Source of the DNA: Ga0077527 sp038316355
GTDB lineage: Bacteria; Pseudomonadota; Gammaproteobacteria; Burkholderiales; SG8-41
Direction of reading: 5' to 3'
DNA length: 18,802 nucleotides
Assembly: GCA_038316355.1 (NCBI GenBank)
Contig: JBBQAO010000073.1
Span: forward strand, 1-18,802
Numbering within the stretch: position 1 is the stretch's first letter; each line of letters starts with the position of its first letter. Shown here piece after piece: positions 6,370 through 14,435 of this stretch. The notes beneath the pieces were generated by a model, which was given only the letters and a program-made list of their open reading frames with translations, was not told the DNA's origin and made no database searches. The position numbers and the translations under genes were made by a program.

Positions 6370-7539
6370 ATGCGAAAACTCTGGCTGATTTTCTGTCAAA
6401 CCGCGACCGTTTGCCTCGCCGTGCTGTTCGTGGTCGGCACGCTGCGCCCCGACCTGCTCAACGGCGACACACCGCAAGGCTCGGTCATTACGACCGTCAA
6501 ACAGATGACCGGCGACAGAGCGGCGTCGCGCGCCGGCTCGTACAGCGAAGCCGCGAAAAAAGCGATGCCGGCAGTGGTCAATATTTTCACCTTGCAGGCG
6601 GTCAAAGCGCAGCAGCGGCATCCGCTGATGGACGACCCGCTGTTCCGCTATTTTTTCGGCGAACAGGCTGAAGCGCAGAGTCAGCCCAGCACCAACCTCG
6701 GTTCCGGCGTCATCGTCAACGAGTCGGGTTACATCCTGACCAACAGCCATATGGTCGAGGCCGCCGACAGCATCGAGGTCGCGCTGGCGGACACGCGGCG
6801 GGTCAATGCCCGGGTGATCGGCACCGATCCTGAATCCGACCTCGCGGTGCTGAAAATCGACCTGCCCAAGCTGCCGGCGATCACCTTCGGCCAGGCTGAC
6901 GGCGTGCGCGTCGGCGACGTGGTGCTCGCCATCGGCAATCCCTTCGGCGTCGGCCAGACGGTAACCATGGGCATCGTCAGCGCGCTGGGGCGCAGCCACC
7001 TTGGCATCAACACCTTTGAGAACTTCATCCAGACCGACGCCGCGATCAATCCGGGCAATTCCGGCGGCGCGCTGGTCGACGCCCATGGCCACCTGATCGG
7101 CATCAACACCGCGATTTATTCACGCACGCCGGGGGGCGCGTCACTGGGCATCGGTTTTGCGATCCCGGCCAGCACTGCAAAAACGGTGATGGAACAGATC
7201 ATCCAGAACGGCTCGGTACAGCGCGGCTGGATCGGTGTCGGTGTGCAGGAAATGACCCGGGAGATCGCCGAGTCTTTCAAGATGCCCGCCACCACCCGCG
7301 GCGCGCTGATCACCGAAGTGTTCCGCGACACCCCCGCTGACCGCGGCGGCATGAAAGTCGGCGATGTGCTGGTCGCCGTCGACGGCAAGCCAGTCACCGA
7401 TTCGGCAACCATGCTCAACCTGATCGCCGCGCTGACCCCCGGCAGCCAGACCGTGCTGCGCGTGATGCGCGAGGCCAAGGGAGTCGACCTGAGGGTAACG
7501 GTCGGCAAGCGGCCGAAACAGCCGCGCAAAAATGAGTAG
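6370..7539 (+). CDS. degS: DegS/AlgW-type serine endoprotease with one PDZ domain
   Basis: Periplasmic, inner-membrane-anchored trypsin-like protease of the HtrA family; such enzymes sense misfolded outer-membrane proteins and cut regulators such as anti-sigma-E factors. The 389-residue product has an N-terminal membrane anchor (about residues 5-24) and a protease domain with catalytic His127 (TNSHMVEAA), Asp157 (DPESDLAVL) and Ser231 (NPGNSGGALV). A single PDZ domain follows from about residue 285 to 378 (GWIGVGVQEM through DGKPVTDSATMLN). The one-PDZ, anchored layout favours DegS/AlgW over DegP, which has two PDZ domains. It is transcribed towards tatC, the only plus-strand gene besides mlaF. 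The ribosome binding site is weak. Confidence 0.9.
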   Translation: MRKLWLIFCQTATVCLAVLFVVGTLRPDLLNGDTPQGSVITTVKQMTGDRAASRAGSYSEAAKKAMPAVVNIFTLQAVKAQQRHPLMDDPLFRYFFGEQAEAQSQPSTNLGSGVIVNESGYILTNSHMVEAADSIEVALADTRRVNARVIGTDPESDLAVLKIDLPKLPAITFGQADGVRVGDVVLAIGNPFGVGQTVTMGIVSALGRSHLGINTFENFIQTDAAINPGNSGGALVDAHGHLIGINTAIYSRTPGGASLGIGFAIPASTAKTVMEQIIQNGSVQRGWIGVGVQEMTREIAESFKMPATTRGALITEVFRDTPADRGGMKVGDVLVAVDGKPVTDSATMLNLIAALTPGSQTVLRVMREAKGVDLRVTVGKRPKQPRKNE

Positions 7540-7544
7540 GCTTG

Positions 7545-7563
7545 GCTGGCAACCCCTGCCAGC
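7545..7563. terminator. Hairpin after the protease gene (possible terminator)
   Basis: A perfect 7-base stem GCTGGCA / TGCCAGC with a 5-base loop begins 5 bases after the protease stop codon, in the gap between convergent protease and tatC genes. There is no T-run on either side, so it may be a transcript-end structure rather than an intrinsic terminator. A second GCCGGC-rich palindromic patch follows near 7599-7617. Confidence 0.3.
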
Positions 7564-7670
7564 GGCTTCAGCAGATTAAGCCGGCATAATCGGGCTTGGC
7601 CGGCAACCGCGGCCGGCACCCTGATCCGTGGCAAGTTCGACGGGCGCCCCAGCAAATTTAGTTGGCTTCT

Positions 7671-8492
7671 TTAATCGCTGGTACGCGAACGCTCTTCAGC
7701 GGCGACGCGGTCGAGTTCGGCGTCCTGCGCCGCATCTGATGGCGGCCTGTAGTTTCCCGCCTCGTCGCCTTCCGCGCTGCGCGGCCGCGGCGGCACAAAG
7801 CGCGCCGCGAACAACCCCAGCTCGAACAGCAGGCACATCGGGATCGCCAGCAGCAGCTGCGACACCACGTCGGGCGGCGTGACTATTGCCGCGATGATGA
7901 AGGCGATGACGATGAAATAGGGCCGGATGCTGCGCAACTGCTCCAGCGTCACGATACCCATGCGCGTCAGTGTCACCACCACGATCGGCGTCTCGAAGGT
8001 CAGGCCGAAGGCCATGAACATGGTGAGCACAAAATTGAGGTAGTTCTCAATGTCCGGCGCCACCGAAATGCTTTTTGGCGCGATCTGGTTGATGAAGTGG
8101 AACACCGTGTTGAACACGAAGAAATAACAGAATGCGATGCCGATCACGAACAGCGCCGTGCTCATCACCACCAGCGGCAGCGCCAGGCGTTTTTCGTGGG
8201 TATAGAGGCCGGGCGCGACAAAAGACCACACCTGGTACAGTGTGTAGGGCAGCGTGATCACGAAAGCCACCATCATCGCCACCTTGAGCGGCACCAGGAA
8301 CGGTGTAATCACGCCGGTGGCGATCATTTTTGCGCCTTCGGGCAGTGCATGCATCATCGGCGTCGCCAGCAGGTCGTAGAGGTCGGACGAAAACGGGATC
8401 AGCACCAGCAGCACCAGGCCGAACGCGATCAACGCGCGCAGCAGCCGGTCGCGCAGTTCAACCAGGTGGGAAATGAAGGTGTCTTCGGTCAC
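7671..8492 (-). CDS. tatC: Sec-independent protein translocase TatC
   Basis: Multispanning inner-membrane receptor for twin-arginine signal peptides. The product from GTG 8492 has 273 residues beginning VTEDTFISHLVELRDRLLRA, the conserved N-terminal signature, with family motifs such as SFVAPGLYTHEK, FGLTFETPIVV (Phe and Glu of the substrate-binding region) and FIIAAIVTPPDVVSQ. Six hydrophobic helices are readable, then a charged C-terminal tail. The start is a problem: the frame extends upstream without an ATG at the tatB junction, while an ATG overlapping the tatB stop (8515) opens MSTGVNKQ and stops one base out of frame. A one-base loss there would explain both. Last gene of the his-tat run, convergent with the protease gene. 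Confidence 0.93.
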   Translation of the reverse strand: MTEDTFISHLVELRDRLLRALIAFGLVLLVLIPFSSDLYDLLATPMMHALPEGAKMIATGVITPFLVPLKVAMMVAFVITLPYTLYQVWSFVAPGLYTHEKRLALPLVVMSTALFVIGIAFCYFFVFNTVFHFINQIAPKSISVAPDIENYLNFVLTMFMAFGLTFETPIVVVTLTRMGIVTLEQLRSIRPYFIVIAFIIAAIVTPPDVVSQLLLAIPMCLLFELGLFAARFVPPRPRSAEGDEAGNYRPPSDAAQDAELDRVAAEERSRTSD

Positions 8493-8511
8493 TGCTTGTT
8501 CACGCCGGTGC

Positions 8512-8865
8512 TCATGCCGCCTTGCCCGGATCCGGCACGGCAGCGACCACGGACGGTGGCACGGGGTCGGCAGCGGCCGGCGCATCGGCGGCGATCTGGT
8601 TCATTTCATTTTCAGCGGAGCGGACTTCTTCGGTCACCGACTGCTCGATCGAGCGCACGGTGTCCTGCATGCTCGACTGCAGCTTGCGCAGGTCATCGAG
8701 CGCCATTTCGCGGCTGATGTCGGATTTCACGTCGTTGACGTACCGCTGCATGCGGCCGAACAGGTGGCCGACGGTGCGCGCAACTTTGGGCAACTTTTCC
8801 GGGCCGATGACGATCAGCGCCACCACGGCAATGACCATCAATTCGGAGAAACCGATATCGAACAT
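8512..8865 (-). CDS. tatB: Sec-independent protein translocase TatB
   Basis: Partner of TatC in substrate recognition for export of folded proteins. The 117-residue product begins MFDIGFSELMVIAVVALIVI, a single N-terminal membrane helix, followed by the hinge GPEKLPKVARTVG and an amphipathic helix, then a charged coiled region (about residues 40-90) and an Ala/Pro-rich tail. FDIGFSE and GPEKLP are hallmarks that separate TatB from TatA. It lies between tatA (96 bases upstream, with an inverted repeat in the gap) and tatC (20 bases downstream of the tatB stop). Its stop codon overlaps an ATG that is out of frame with the rest of tatC. Confidence 0.95.
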   Translation of the reverse strand: MFDIGFSELMVIAVVALIVIGPEKLPKVARTVGHLFGRMQRYVNDVKSDISREMALDDLRKLQSSMQDTVRSIEQSVTEEVRSAENEMNQIAADAPAAADPVPPSVVAAVPDPGKAA

Positions 8866-8873
8866 GGCGGGGC

Positions 8874-8951
8874 GTGAAGAGTGAAAGGTAAATGCGTGAG
8901 GGGGTGCGGCAGGCGCGGGGAAATACCCGCGATTTACCCTTTACCCTTCAC
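8874..8951. repeat. Imperfect inverted repeat between tatA and tatB
   Basis: The arms at 8874-8893 and 8932-8951 match as reverse complements at 17 of 20 positions and consist of GTGAAGG/GTAAAGG-like units, separated by 38 bases. Within the his-tat transcript this would form a hairpin between tatA and tatB. There is no U-run, so full termination is unlikely; transcript processing or partial attenuation is possible. Confidence 0.6.
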
Positions 8952-8961
8952 CATTCACCCG

Positions 8962-9192
8962 TCACGACTTCGTGGTTTCCTTGCGCGCTTCGCCGTCGAT
9001 GGTGTGGCCGGTCGAGGGCGGGATTTCCGTCTTGGTTTCAGCGGATTTGTCATCTCCCGCTTTCACGCCATCCTTGAAACCCTTGACCGCGCCGCCAAGA
9101 TCAGCGCCGATGTTGCGCAGTTTCTTGGTGCCGAAGATCAGGACCACCACCAGCAACACGATCAACCAGTGCCAGATGCTGAACGAACCCAT
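8962..9192 (-). CDS. tatA: Sec-independent protein translocase TatA
   Basis: Pore- or patch-forming subunit of the twin-arginine translocase. The 76-residue product starts MGSFSIWHWLIVLLVVVLIF, a membrane helix, followed by the hinge GTKKLRNIGADLGGAVKGFK with the conserved Phe-Gly hinge and an amphipathic helix, then a short hydrophilic tail (about residues 45-76). Length and motif are typical. AAGGAG six to seven bases before the ATG is a strong ribosome binding site. It follows hisE after 98 bases; in several betaproteobacteria a HIT-family gene lies between hisE and tatA, and none is present here. Confidence 0.96.
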   Translation of the reverse strand: MGSFSIWHWLIVLLVVVLIFGTKKLRNIGADLGGAVKGFKDGVKAGDDKSAETKTEIPPSTGHTIDGEARKETTKS

Positions 9193-9290
9193 AACACGCT
9201 CCTTATGATCCGTGCACAGGCACGGGGTCAGAATTCATGGTCGCGACCGTGGTCATGCAACACTGCCGCGCGGCATTGAGTATTACTTCC

Positions 9291-9617
9291 TTACTTCCGC
9301 GACGCTTTTTCGGTCACGCCGGATACACCCTCGCGTCGCTGCAGTTCGGCGAGCACATCTTCCGGCCCGGCACCATGCCAGGCCAGCAGCACCAGCGTGT
9401 GAAACCACAAATCAGCGGTCTCGCGAACCACATGCAGTTTATCACCCTCCTTCGAGGCCAGCAGGGTCTCCGTTGCCTCTTCGAGCACCTTGCGCAGGAT
9501 CGCATCCTCGCCCTTGGCCAGCAGGCCGGCGACATACGAACCCGCGGCATCGGCGCCCTTGCGCGCGGCGATGGTCTCGCCGAGCCTGAGCAGTATGTCT
9601 GTGTCGTTTTGGGTCAT
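9291..9617 (-). CDS. hisE: Phosphoribosyl-ATP pyrophosphatase
   Basis: Second step of histidine synthesis: hydrolyses phosphoribosyl-ATP to phosphoribosyl-AMP and pyrophosphate in the cytoplasm. The 108-residue product is all-helical in character and carries the acidic metal-binding positions expected of the MazG-like fold: Glu-Glu in KVLEEATETLLA and Glu-Asp in VRETADLWFH. Separate hisE and hisI genes, not the fused hisIE of enterobacteria, are usual in betaproteobacteria. It lies 24 bases after hisI. No convincing ribosome binding site precedes the ATG, so coupling to hisI or to the transcript structure is possible. Confidence 0.95.
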   Translation of the reverse strand: MTQNDTDILLRLGETIAARKGADAAGSYVAGLLAKGEDAILRKVLEEATETLLASKEGDKLHVVRETADLWFHTLVLLAWHGAGPEDVLAELQRREGVSGVTEKASRK

Positions 9618-9641
9618 TATTTGATGTTGGCCATTACATTA

Positions 9642-10034
9642 CTAGTGCTTCTTGTAAATCATTTTGGGATCTTTCAGCACCGGGTCCACTTCGACCCAGT
9701 TGCCGTTACGCAATTCCTGAAAAAAACAGCTGTGCCGCCCGGTGTGGCAGGCAATGCCGCCGACCTGCTCAACCTCGTACAGCAGCACATCCTCGTCGCA
9801 GTCGAGGCGGACCGCCTTCACTTTCTGCACATGGCCGGATTCTTCGCCCTTGTGCCAGAGTTTTTTGCGCGAGCGCGACCAGTAGTGGGCTTCACCGGTG
9901 GCTGCGGTCTGCTGCAGCGCTTCGCGGTTCACCCAGGCGACCGTCAGCACCCGCCCCGAGCCCGTCTCCTGTGTCACCACCGGGATCAGCCCGTCGGCAC
10001 CCCAGCGTATGCGGTCCAGCCAGTCTGACACCAT
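9642..10034 (-). CDS. hisI: Phosphoribosyl-AMP cyclohydrolase
   Basis: Third step of histidine synthesis: opens the adenine ring of phosphoribosyl-AMP; zinc and magnesium dependent. The 130-residue product has the Asp cluster DCDED (residues 78-82) for Mg and the zinc motif ACHTGRHSCFF with Cys96 and Cys103. Single-domain form, not fused to hisE. AGGAG six bases upstream of the ATG is a good ribosome binding site, and a promoter-like sequence sits about 50 bases upstream in an AT-rich gap after hisF, so hisI may start an inner transcript that runs on to hisE and tatABC. Confidence 0.96.
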   Translation of the reverse strand: MVSDWLDRIRWGADGLIPVVTQETGSGRVLTVAWVNREALQQTAATGEAHYWSRSRKKLWHKGEESGHVQKVKAVRLDCDEDVLLYEVEQVGGIACHTGRHSCFFQELRNGNWVEVDPVLKDPKMIYKKH

Positions 10035-10083
10035 GTTCTCCTGTTGTCCGAAAACTGTCGACGCGAAAATTTATAACCCGTTG

Positions 10084-10112
10084 ATTTTAATTGATTTTTT
10101 ATTGAGATTCAA
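10084..10112 (-). promoter_or_regulatory. Sigma70-like promoter upstream of hisI
   Basis: On the minus strand TTGAAT (10112-10107) and TAAAAT (10089-10084) are separated by exactly 17 bases, inside an AT-rich 85-base gap that contrasts with the GC-rich surroundings. The -10 hexamer ends 49 bases before the hisI ATG. An overlapping alternative -10, TATAAA, lies at 10075-10070. It would drive hisI, hisE and tatABC independently of the upstream his genes. Confidence 0.55.
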
Positions 10113-10119
10113 TTTGTTC

Positions 10120-10890
<771 letters not shown>

Positions 10891-10905
10891 TAACGGCGGT
10901 GAACG

Positions 10906-10977
10906 AGTGAACGGGTGAAAGGTGAACAGGGAAAACCGGGCGATCGCAAGTAACGGGCACCTTCCTACCCGTTCACT
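10906..10977. repeat. Inverted repeat between hisA and hisF
   Basis: Perfect 11-base arms at 10906-10916 and 10967-10977, with weaker pairing outside, made of GTGAACGGGTGAAAGG-like units. The right arm covers the hisA stop codon (10973-10975). The left side carries three tandem GTGAA(C/A)(G)G units. In the transcript it forms a hairpin at the hisA-hisF junction. The unit resembles the repeat between tatA and tatB. Confidence 0.6.
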
Positions 10978-11725
10978 TCTTACCGCTTTTCGAAAGTTTG
11001 TCAGCGAGTGTCTGCGCCGCCTTGAAATCCAGCGTGCCCTGGTACACCGCGCGACCGGTGATGGCGCCGGTGATGCCTTCGGATTCAACGGCACAGAGTT
11101 TTTTCACATCTTCGAGATCGGTAATGCCGCCGCTGGCGATCACCGGCACGTTGAGCTGGCGCGCCAGCGCCACCGTCGCCTCGATATTGACGCCGGTGAG
11201 CATGCCGTCGCGGCCGATGTCGGTGTAGATCACCGCTTCGACGCCGTAATCCTCGAATTTTTTCGCCAGATCAACCACATCGTGCCCGGTCATTTTCGAC
11301 CAGCCGTCGACCGCAACTTTCCCGTCCTTGGCGTCGAGCGCGACGATGATGTGGCCCTGGAACGCGGTGCAGGCTTCCTGCAGGAAACCCGGTGTTTTTA
11401 CCGCAGCGGTGCCGATGACGATATAGCTGATGCCGGCATCGATATAGGCCTCGATGGTGTCGAGATCGCGGATGCCGCCGCCCAACTGCACCGGCAGTTC
11501 GCTGCCCACCGCCTTGACGATGGCACGGATCGCCGGCTGATTCTTCGGCTTGCCGGCCGCAGCGCCATTGAGGTCAACCACGTGCAGCCGGCGCGCGCCC
11601 TGATCCAGCCATTGTCTGGCCATGGCGCCGGGGTCTTCGGAAAATACCGTGGCATCGTTCATGTCGCCCTGTTTCAGGCGCACACAATGACCGTCCTTCA
11701 GGTCGATCGCGGGAATGATCAGCAT
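10973..11725 (-). CDS. hisA: ProFAR isomerase (HisA)
   Basis: Fourth step of histidine synthesis: Amadori-type isomerisation of ProFAR to PRFAR. The 250-residue (beta-alpha)8 barrel begins MLIIPAIDLKDGHCVRLKQG. The catalytic pair is Asp8 (AIDLKDG) and Asp131 (VALDAKDG), with phosphate loops LGGGIRD and VIASGGITD. Paralogous to HisF but clearly distinct at the N terminus. It lies between hisH and hisF; the 189-base gap before it is the largest within the his cluster and carries a repeat and a promoter-like sequence. No strong ribosome binding site is visible. Confidence 0.96.
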   Translation of the reverse strand: MLIIPAIDLKDGHCVRLKQGDMNDATVFSEDPGAMARQWLDQGARRLHVVDLNGAAAGKPKNQPAIRAIVKAVGSELPVQLGGGIRDLDTIEAYIDAGISYIVIGTAAVKTPGFLQEACTAFQGHIIVALDAKDGKVAVDGWSKMTGHDVVDLAKKFEDYGVEAVIYTDIGRDGMLTGVNIEATVALARQLNVPVIASGGITDLEDVKKLCAVESEGITGAITGRAVYQGTLDFKAAQTLADKLSKSGKK

Positions 11726-11848
11726 TGAGTATGAGAAATGCGGCGAATTGCGAAACCGGGTTTAGTCGGAATGGGGGGGCGACAGATAAACCGGATCAGA
11801 TGGGCGTTAAAAAAAGCGTTGTCTGCGAACAGGTTGCGTGAGGCATTA

Positions 11849-11875
11849 ATCATACTACAGCGGCAGCGATTGCAA
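11849..11875 (-). promoter_or_regulatory. Promoter-like sequence upstream of hisA
   Basis: On the minus strand TTGCAA (11875-11870) is followed after 15 bases by TATGAT (11854-11849). Both hexamers are close to consensus but the spacing is short. It lies directly after the hisH-hisA repeat and about 124 bases upstream of hisA. A short run of seven G (plus strand, 11773-11779) lies between it and the gene. Confidence 0.35.
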
Positions 11876-11922
11876 GCCGGTTTCAAGCCGTTTCAAACCG
11901 GTTTCAAACCGGTTTCAAGCCG
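11873..11922. repeat. 11-base tandem repeat overlapping the end of hisH
   Basis: Four and a half units of CAA(A/G)CCGGTTT, one of them shortened to ten bases, run from 11873 to 11922. Two units contain the perfect palindrome AAACCGGTTT (11895-11904 and 11906-11915). The hisH stop codon (11915-11917) lies at a unit boundary, so the repeat forms the last bases of the gene. Possible protein-binding or slippage site; no known family recognised. Confidence 0.75.
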
Positions 11923-12598
11923 CAGCAGGCGCACTGCCACTGGGCGTCGCATGCCCCACCGGCTGCCACGCCACGAAATTCGCCAGCAGTTGCAGGCCCG
12001 CACTATGGCTTTTTTCGGGGTGGAACTGCACTGCGAATATATTGCCACGCGCCGCCGCACAGGCAAAACGGAAGGGATAGGCGCTCCAGCCGGCGGCCAG
12101 CCCGGGATCGGCAGGCTCCGGATAATAACTGTGCACAAAATAGAAGCGGCTGCCGTCGGCGATACCCTGCCACAGTGGATGCGCGATGGCCTGCATCACT
12201 TCATTCCAGCCCATATGCGGCACTTTGAGTTTTTCGCCCTGCGCACCGACCATGCGCGCCGGCGGAAAGCGCCGCACCACGCCGGGCAGCAGGCCGAGGC
12301 CGGGCGTATCGCCTTCTTCGCTGTGTTCAAACAACATCTGCAGGCCGATACAGATGCCGAGAAAAGGTTTGTCGCGCGCGGCATCGATGATGGCGCTGCG
12401 CAGGCCGCGCGCCTCCATTTCGCGCATGCAGTCGGGCATCGCCCCCTGCCCCGGGAACACCACGCGGCCGGCAGCGGCTACATCAGCGGGGTTGCTGGTC
12501 ACCACGACGTTGCGGCCGGGCGCGACGTGTTCTATCGCCTTGGACACCGAACGCAGGTTGCCCATGCCGTAGTCGATTACTGCGATGTCGATGGTCAT
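11915..12598 (-). CDS. hisH: Imidazole glycerol phosphate synthase, glutaminase subunit
   Basis: Glutamine amidotransferase that feeds ammonia to HisF. The 227-residue product has the class I triad: Cys83 in the nucleophile elbow GICIGLQ, His193 and Glu195 in VQFHPEKS. The oxyanion strand PGQGAMPDC and the YFVHSYY interface segment are also present. It is slightly longer than usual because of an Ala/Pro/Ser-rich C-terminal tail (PSGSAPAAA) that runs into the 11-base tandem repeat, so the tail may be recent. It lies between hisB and hisA. Confidence 0.96.
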   Translation of the reverse strand: MTIDIAVIDYGMGNLRSVSKAIEHVAPGRNVVVTSNPADVAAAGRVVFPGQGAMPDCMREMEARGLRSAIIDAARDKPFLGICIGLQMLFEHSEEGDTPGLGLLPGVVRRFPPARMVGAQGEKLKVPHMGWNEVMQAIAHPLWQGIADGSRFYFVHSYYPEPADPGLAAGWSAYPFRFACAAARGNIFAVQFHPEKSHSAGLQLLANFVAWQPVGHATPSGSAPAAA

Positions 12599-12612
12599 GA
12601 CGGAAAGGAAAA

Positions 12613-12672
12613 GCTTTTTAACCGTAGATTAAGCCGGGGAGGACGCAAATGAGCGCCGATGCAGAAACGAAT
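12613..12672. repeat. Possible dispersed intergenic repeat between hisB and hisH
   Basis: The gap before hisH reads, on the minus strand, GCATCGGCGCTCATTTGCGT followed by CCTCCCCGGCTTAATCTACGG and a T/A-rich AAAAAGCTTTT patch. This resembles the 'ATCTGCGTTCATCTGCGG' type of intergenic sequence often seen scattered in proteobacterial genomes. The resemblance is from memory and there is only one copy in the window. Confidence 0.25.
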
Positions 12673-12694
12673 CCGCGGCGCGCCGCTCACCCGA

Positions 12695-13282
12695 TCAGAG
12701 CTTTCCTTTGGTCGACGGCACACCCTTGACCCGCGGATCAAGCTCCACCGCCATGCGCAGCGCGCGGCCGAAGGCCTTGAACAGGGTCTCCACCTGGTGA
12801 TGGGTGTTGCTGCCCTTCAGGTTGTCGAGATGCAGCGTGACCTGGGCGTGATTGACGAAGCCCTGGAAAAATTCGCGCACCAGATCGACATCGAATTCGC
12901 CGACACGCGCCCGCGTAAACTTGCCGGTCATTTCCAGCCCGGGGCGTCCCGAGAGATCGACCACCACGCGTGACAGTGCTTCGTCCAGCGGCACGTAGGC
13001 GTGGCCGTAACGGCGCACGCCTTTCTTGTCGCCGACGGCTTTCGCCAATGCCTGACCCAGCGTGATGCCGATGTCTTCGACGGTGTGGTGGGCGTCGATG
13101 TGCAGGTCGCCCTTGGCCTTGACCTCGAGATCGACCAGTCCGTGACGCGCAATCTGGTCAAGCATGTGGTCGAGGAAAGGCACGCCGCTGGCGAGCTTCG
13201 ACTTGCCGCTGCCGTCGAGGTTGAGCTTGACGGTGATCTGCGTTTCCTGGGTGTCGCGTGTGACCTGCGCCTGCCTCGCCAT
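12695..13282 (-). CDS. hisB: Imidazoleglycerol-phosphate dehydratase
   Basis: Sixth step of histidine synthesis: manganese-dependent dehydration of imidazole glycerol phosphate. The 195-residue product is the single-function form without the N-terminal phosphatase domain found in enterobacterial HisB. Metal-binding motifs are DAHHTVED (residues 63-70, with its repeat-symmetry partner SNTHHQVE further on) and HMLDQIARHG near residue 39. The histidinol-phosphatase step therefore needs another gene, which is not in this window. Between hisC and hisH. Confidence 0.96.
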   Translation of the reverse strand: MARQAQVTRDTQETQITVKLNLDGSGKSKLASGVPFLDHMLDQIARHGLVDLEVKAKGDLHIDAHHTVEDIGITLGQALAKAVGDKKGVRRYGHAYVPLDEALSRVVVDLSGRPGLEMTGKFTRARVGEFDVDLVREFFQGFVNHAQVTLHLDNLKGSNTHHQVETLFKAFGRALRMAVELDPRVKGVPSTKGKL

Positions 13283-13318
13283 GATATCCGGGTGCCTGAG
13301 GTAAGTTATTGATTACAG

Positions 13319-13324
13319 AGTATA
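13319..13324 (-). promoter_or_regulatory. Possible -10 element upstream of hisB
   Basis: TATACT on the minus strand in the 77-base hisC-hisB gap, 36 bases before the hisB ATG. No good -35 hexamer lies at the right distance (GGCAGC at 17 bases), so this is a weak call. Confidence 0.2.
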
Positions 13325-13359
13325 AACGAATTCTCGTCCGGCTGCCGCCTGCGCCCAGT

Positions 13360-14427
13360 TCAGGCCGCGCTCACGATGTCGCGCAACGCTTCCACCAGCC
13401 CGGCGCATTGCTCATCGGTGCCGACAGTGATGCGCATGAATTCGGCGATGCGCAGCGGCTTGCGAAAATGACGGACGATGATGCTGCGTTCCCGCAATTT
13501 CGCAGCGATTTCAGCGCCATCGCACCCCGGCAGGCGCGCGAATACGAAATTGGCGGCTGACGGCAGCACCTCGAAACCGAGACCCTGCAGATCCTGCACC
13601 AGCTTTTGCTTGGTGACGATGACCTTGCGGCACATGGCCTTGAAGTACTCGTCGTCTTCAATCGCCGCGGTCGCGCCGGCCTGCGCAAAACGATCCAGCG
13701 GATAGGAGTTGAAGCTGTCCTTGACCCGGTTCAGCGCCTCAATCAGGTCGGGATGGCCGATGGCATAACCGACGCGCAGGCCCGCCAGCGCCCGCGACTT
13801 CGACAGCGTGTGCGTCACCAGCAGTTGTGGATAACGGTTCACCAAGGGCACCACTGACTCGCCGCCAAAATCGACATAGGCTTCGTCGACCACCACCACC
13901 GATCCGCTGTTCGCACGCAGCAGGCGCTCGACTTCGGCCACCGGCACCAGGCAACCGGTGGGCGCATTCGGGTTCGGGAAAATAACGCCGCCGTTGGGAC
14001 GCAGGTAATCGTCGATCGCGATTTCAAAAGCTGCGTTCAGCGGCACCTGCTCGTACGGAATGTCATAAAGACCGCAATACACCGGATAAAAACTGTAAGT
14101 GATGTCCGGGAACAGCACCGGCTTGTCATGTTTCAGCAAACCGAGGAACACATGCGCCAGCACTTCGTCGGAGCCATTGCCGACGAAAACATGCGCCGGC
14201 GTCACCGCGTAACGTTTCGCAAGCGCGGCGCGCAGCCGGTCGCTGGCAGGATCCGGATACAGGCGCAGCGTGTCGCCGACCTCTGCGCGCAGGGCTTCCA
14301 GCACCCGACGGCTCGGGCCGTACGGGCTTTCATTGGTATTGAGCTTGACCAGATTGGCCAGCTTCGGCTGCTCACCCGGCACGTAGGGTGTAAGCCCGCG
14401 CACCACCTCGCTCCAGTAGCGGCTCAC
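13360..14427 (-). CDS. hisC: Histidinol-phosphate aminotransferase
   Basis: Seventh step of histidine synthesis; PLP enzyme that moves an amino group from glutamate to imidazole acetol phosphate. The 355-residue fold-type I aminotransferase starts with GTG (SRYWSEVVRGLTPYVPG), 8 bases after hisD. PLP lysine is Lys210 in HTLSKSRALAGLRVGY; KLNTNESPYGPS, NPNAPTG and VVDEAYVDF are the expected substrate- and cofactor-binding motifs. Full length, no defects seen. Confidence 0.95.
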   Translation of the reverse strand: MSRYWSEVVRGLTPYVPGEQPKLANLVKLNTNESPYGPSRRVLEALRAEVGDTLRLYPDPASDRLRAALAKRYAVTPAHVFVGNGSDEVLAHVFLGLLKHDKPVLFPDITYSFYPVYCGLYDIPYEQVPLNAAFEIAIDDYLRPNGGVIFPNPNAPTGCLVPVAEVERLLRANSGSVVVVDEAYVDFGGESVVPLVNRYPQLLVTHTLSKSRALAGLRVGYAIGHPDLIEALNRVKDSFNSYPLDRFAQAGATAAIEDDEYFKAMCRKVIVTKQKLVQDLQGLGFEVLPSAANFVFARLPGCDGAEIAAKLRERSIIVRHFRKPLRIAEFMRITVGTDEQCAGLVEALRDIVSAA

Positions 14428-14435
14428 GGCGGCGC

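Noticed and set aside
6235..7092. Minus-strand ORF over the DegS-like protease
   Set aside because: Shadow of a gene with an intact catalytic triad on the other strand.
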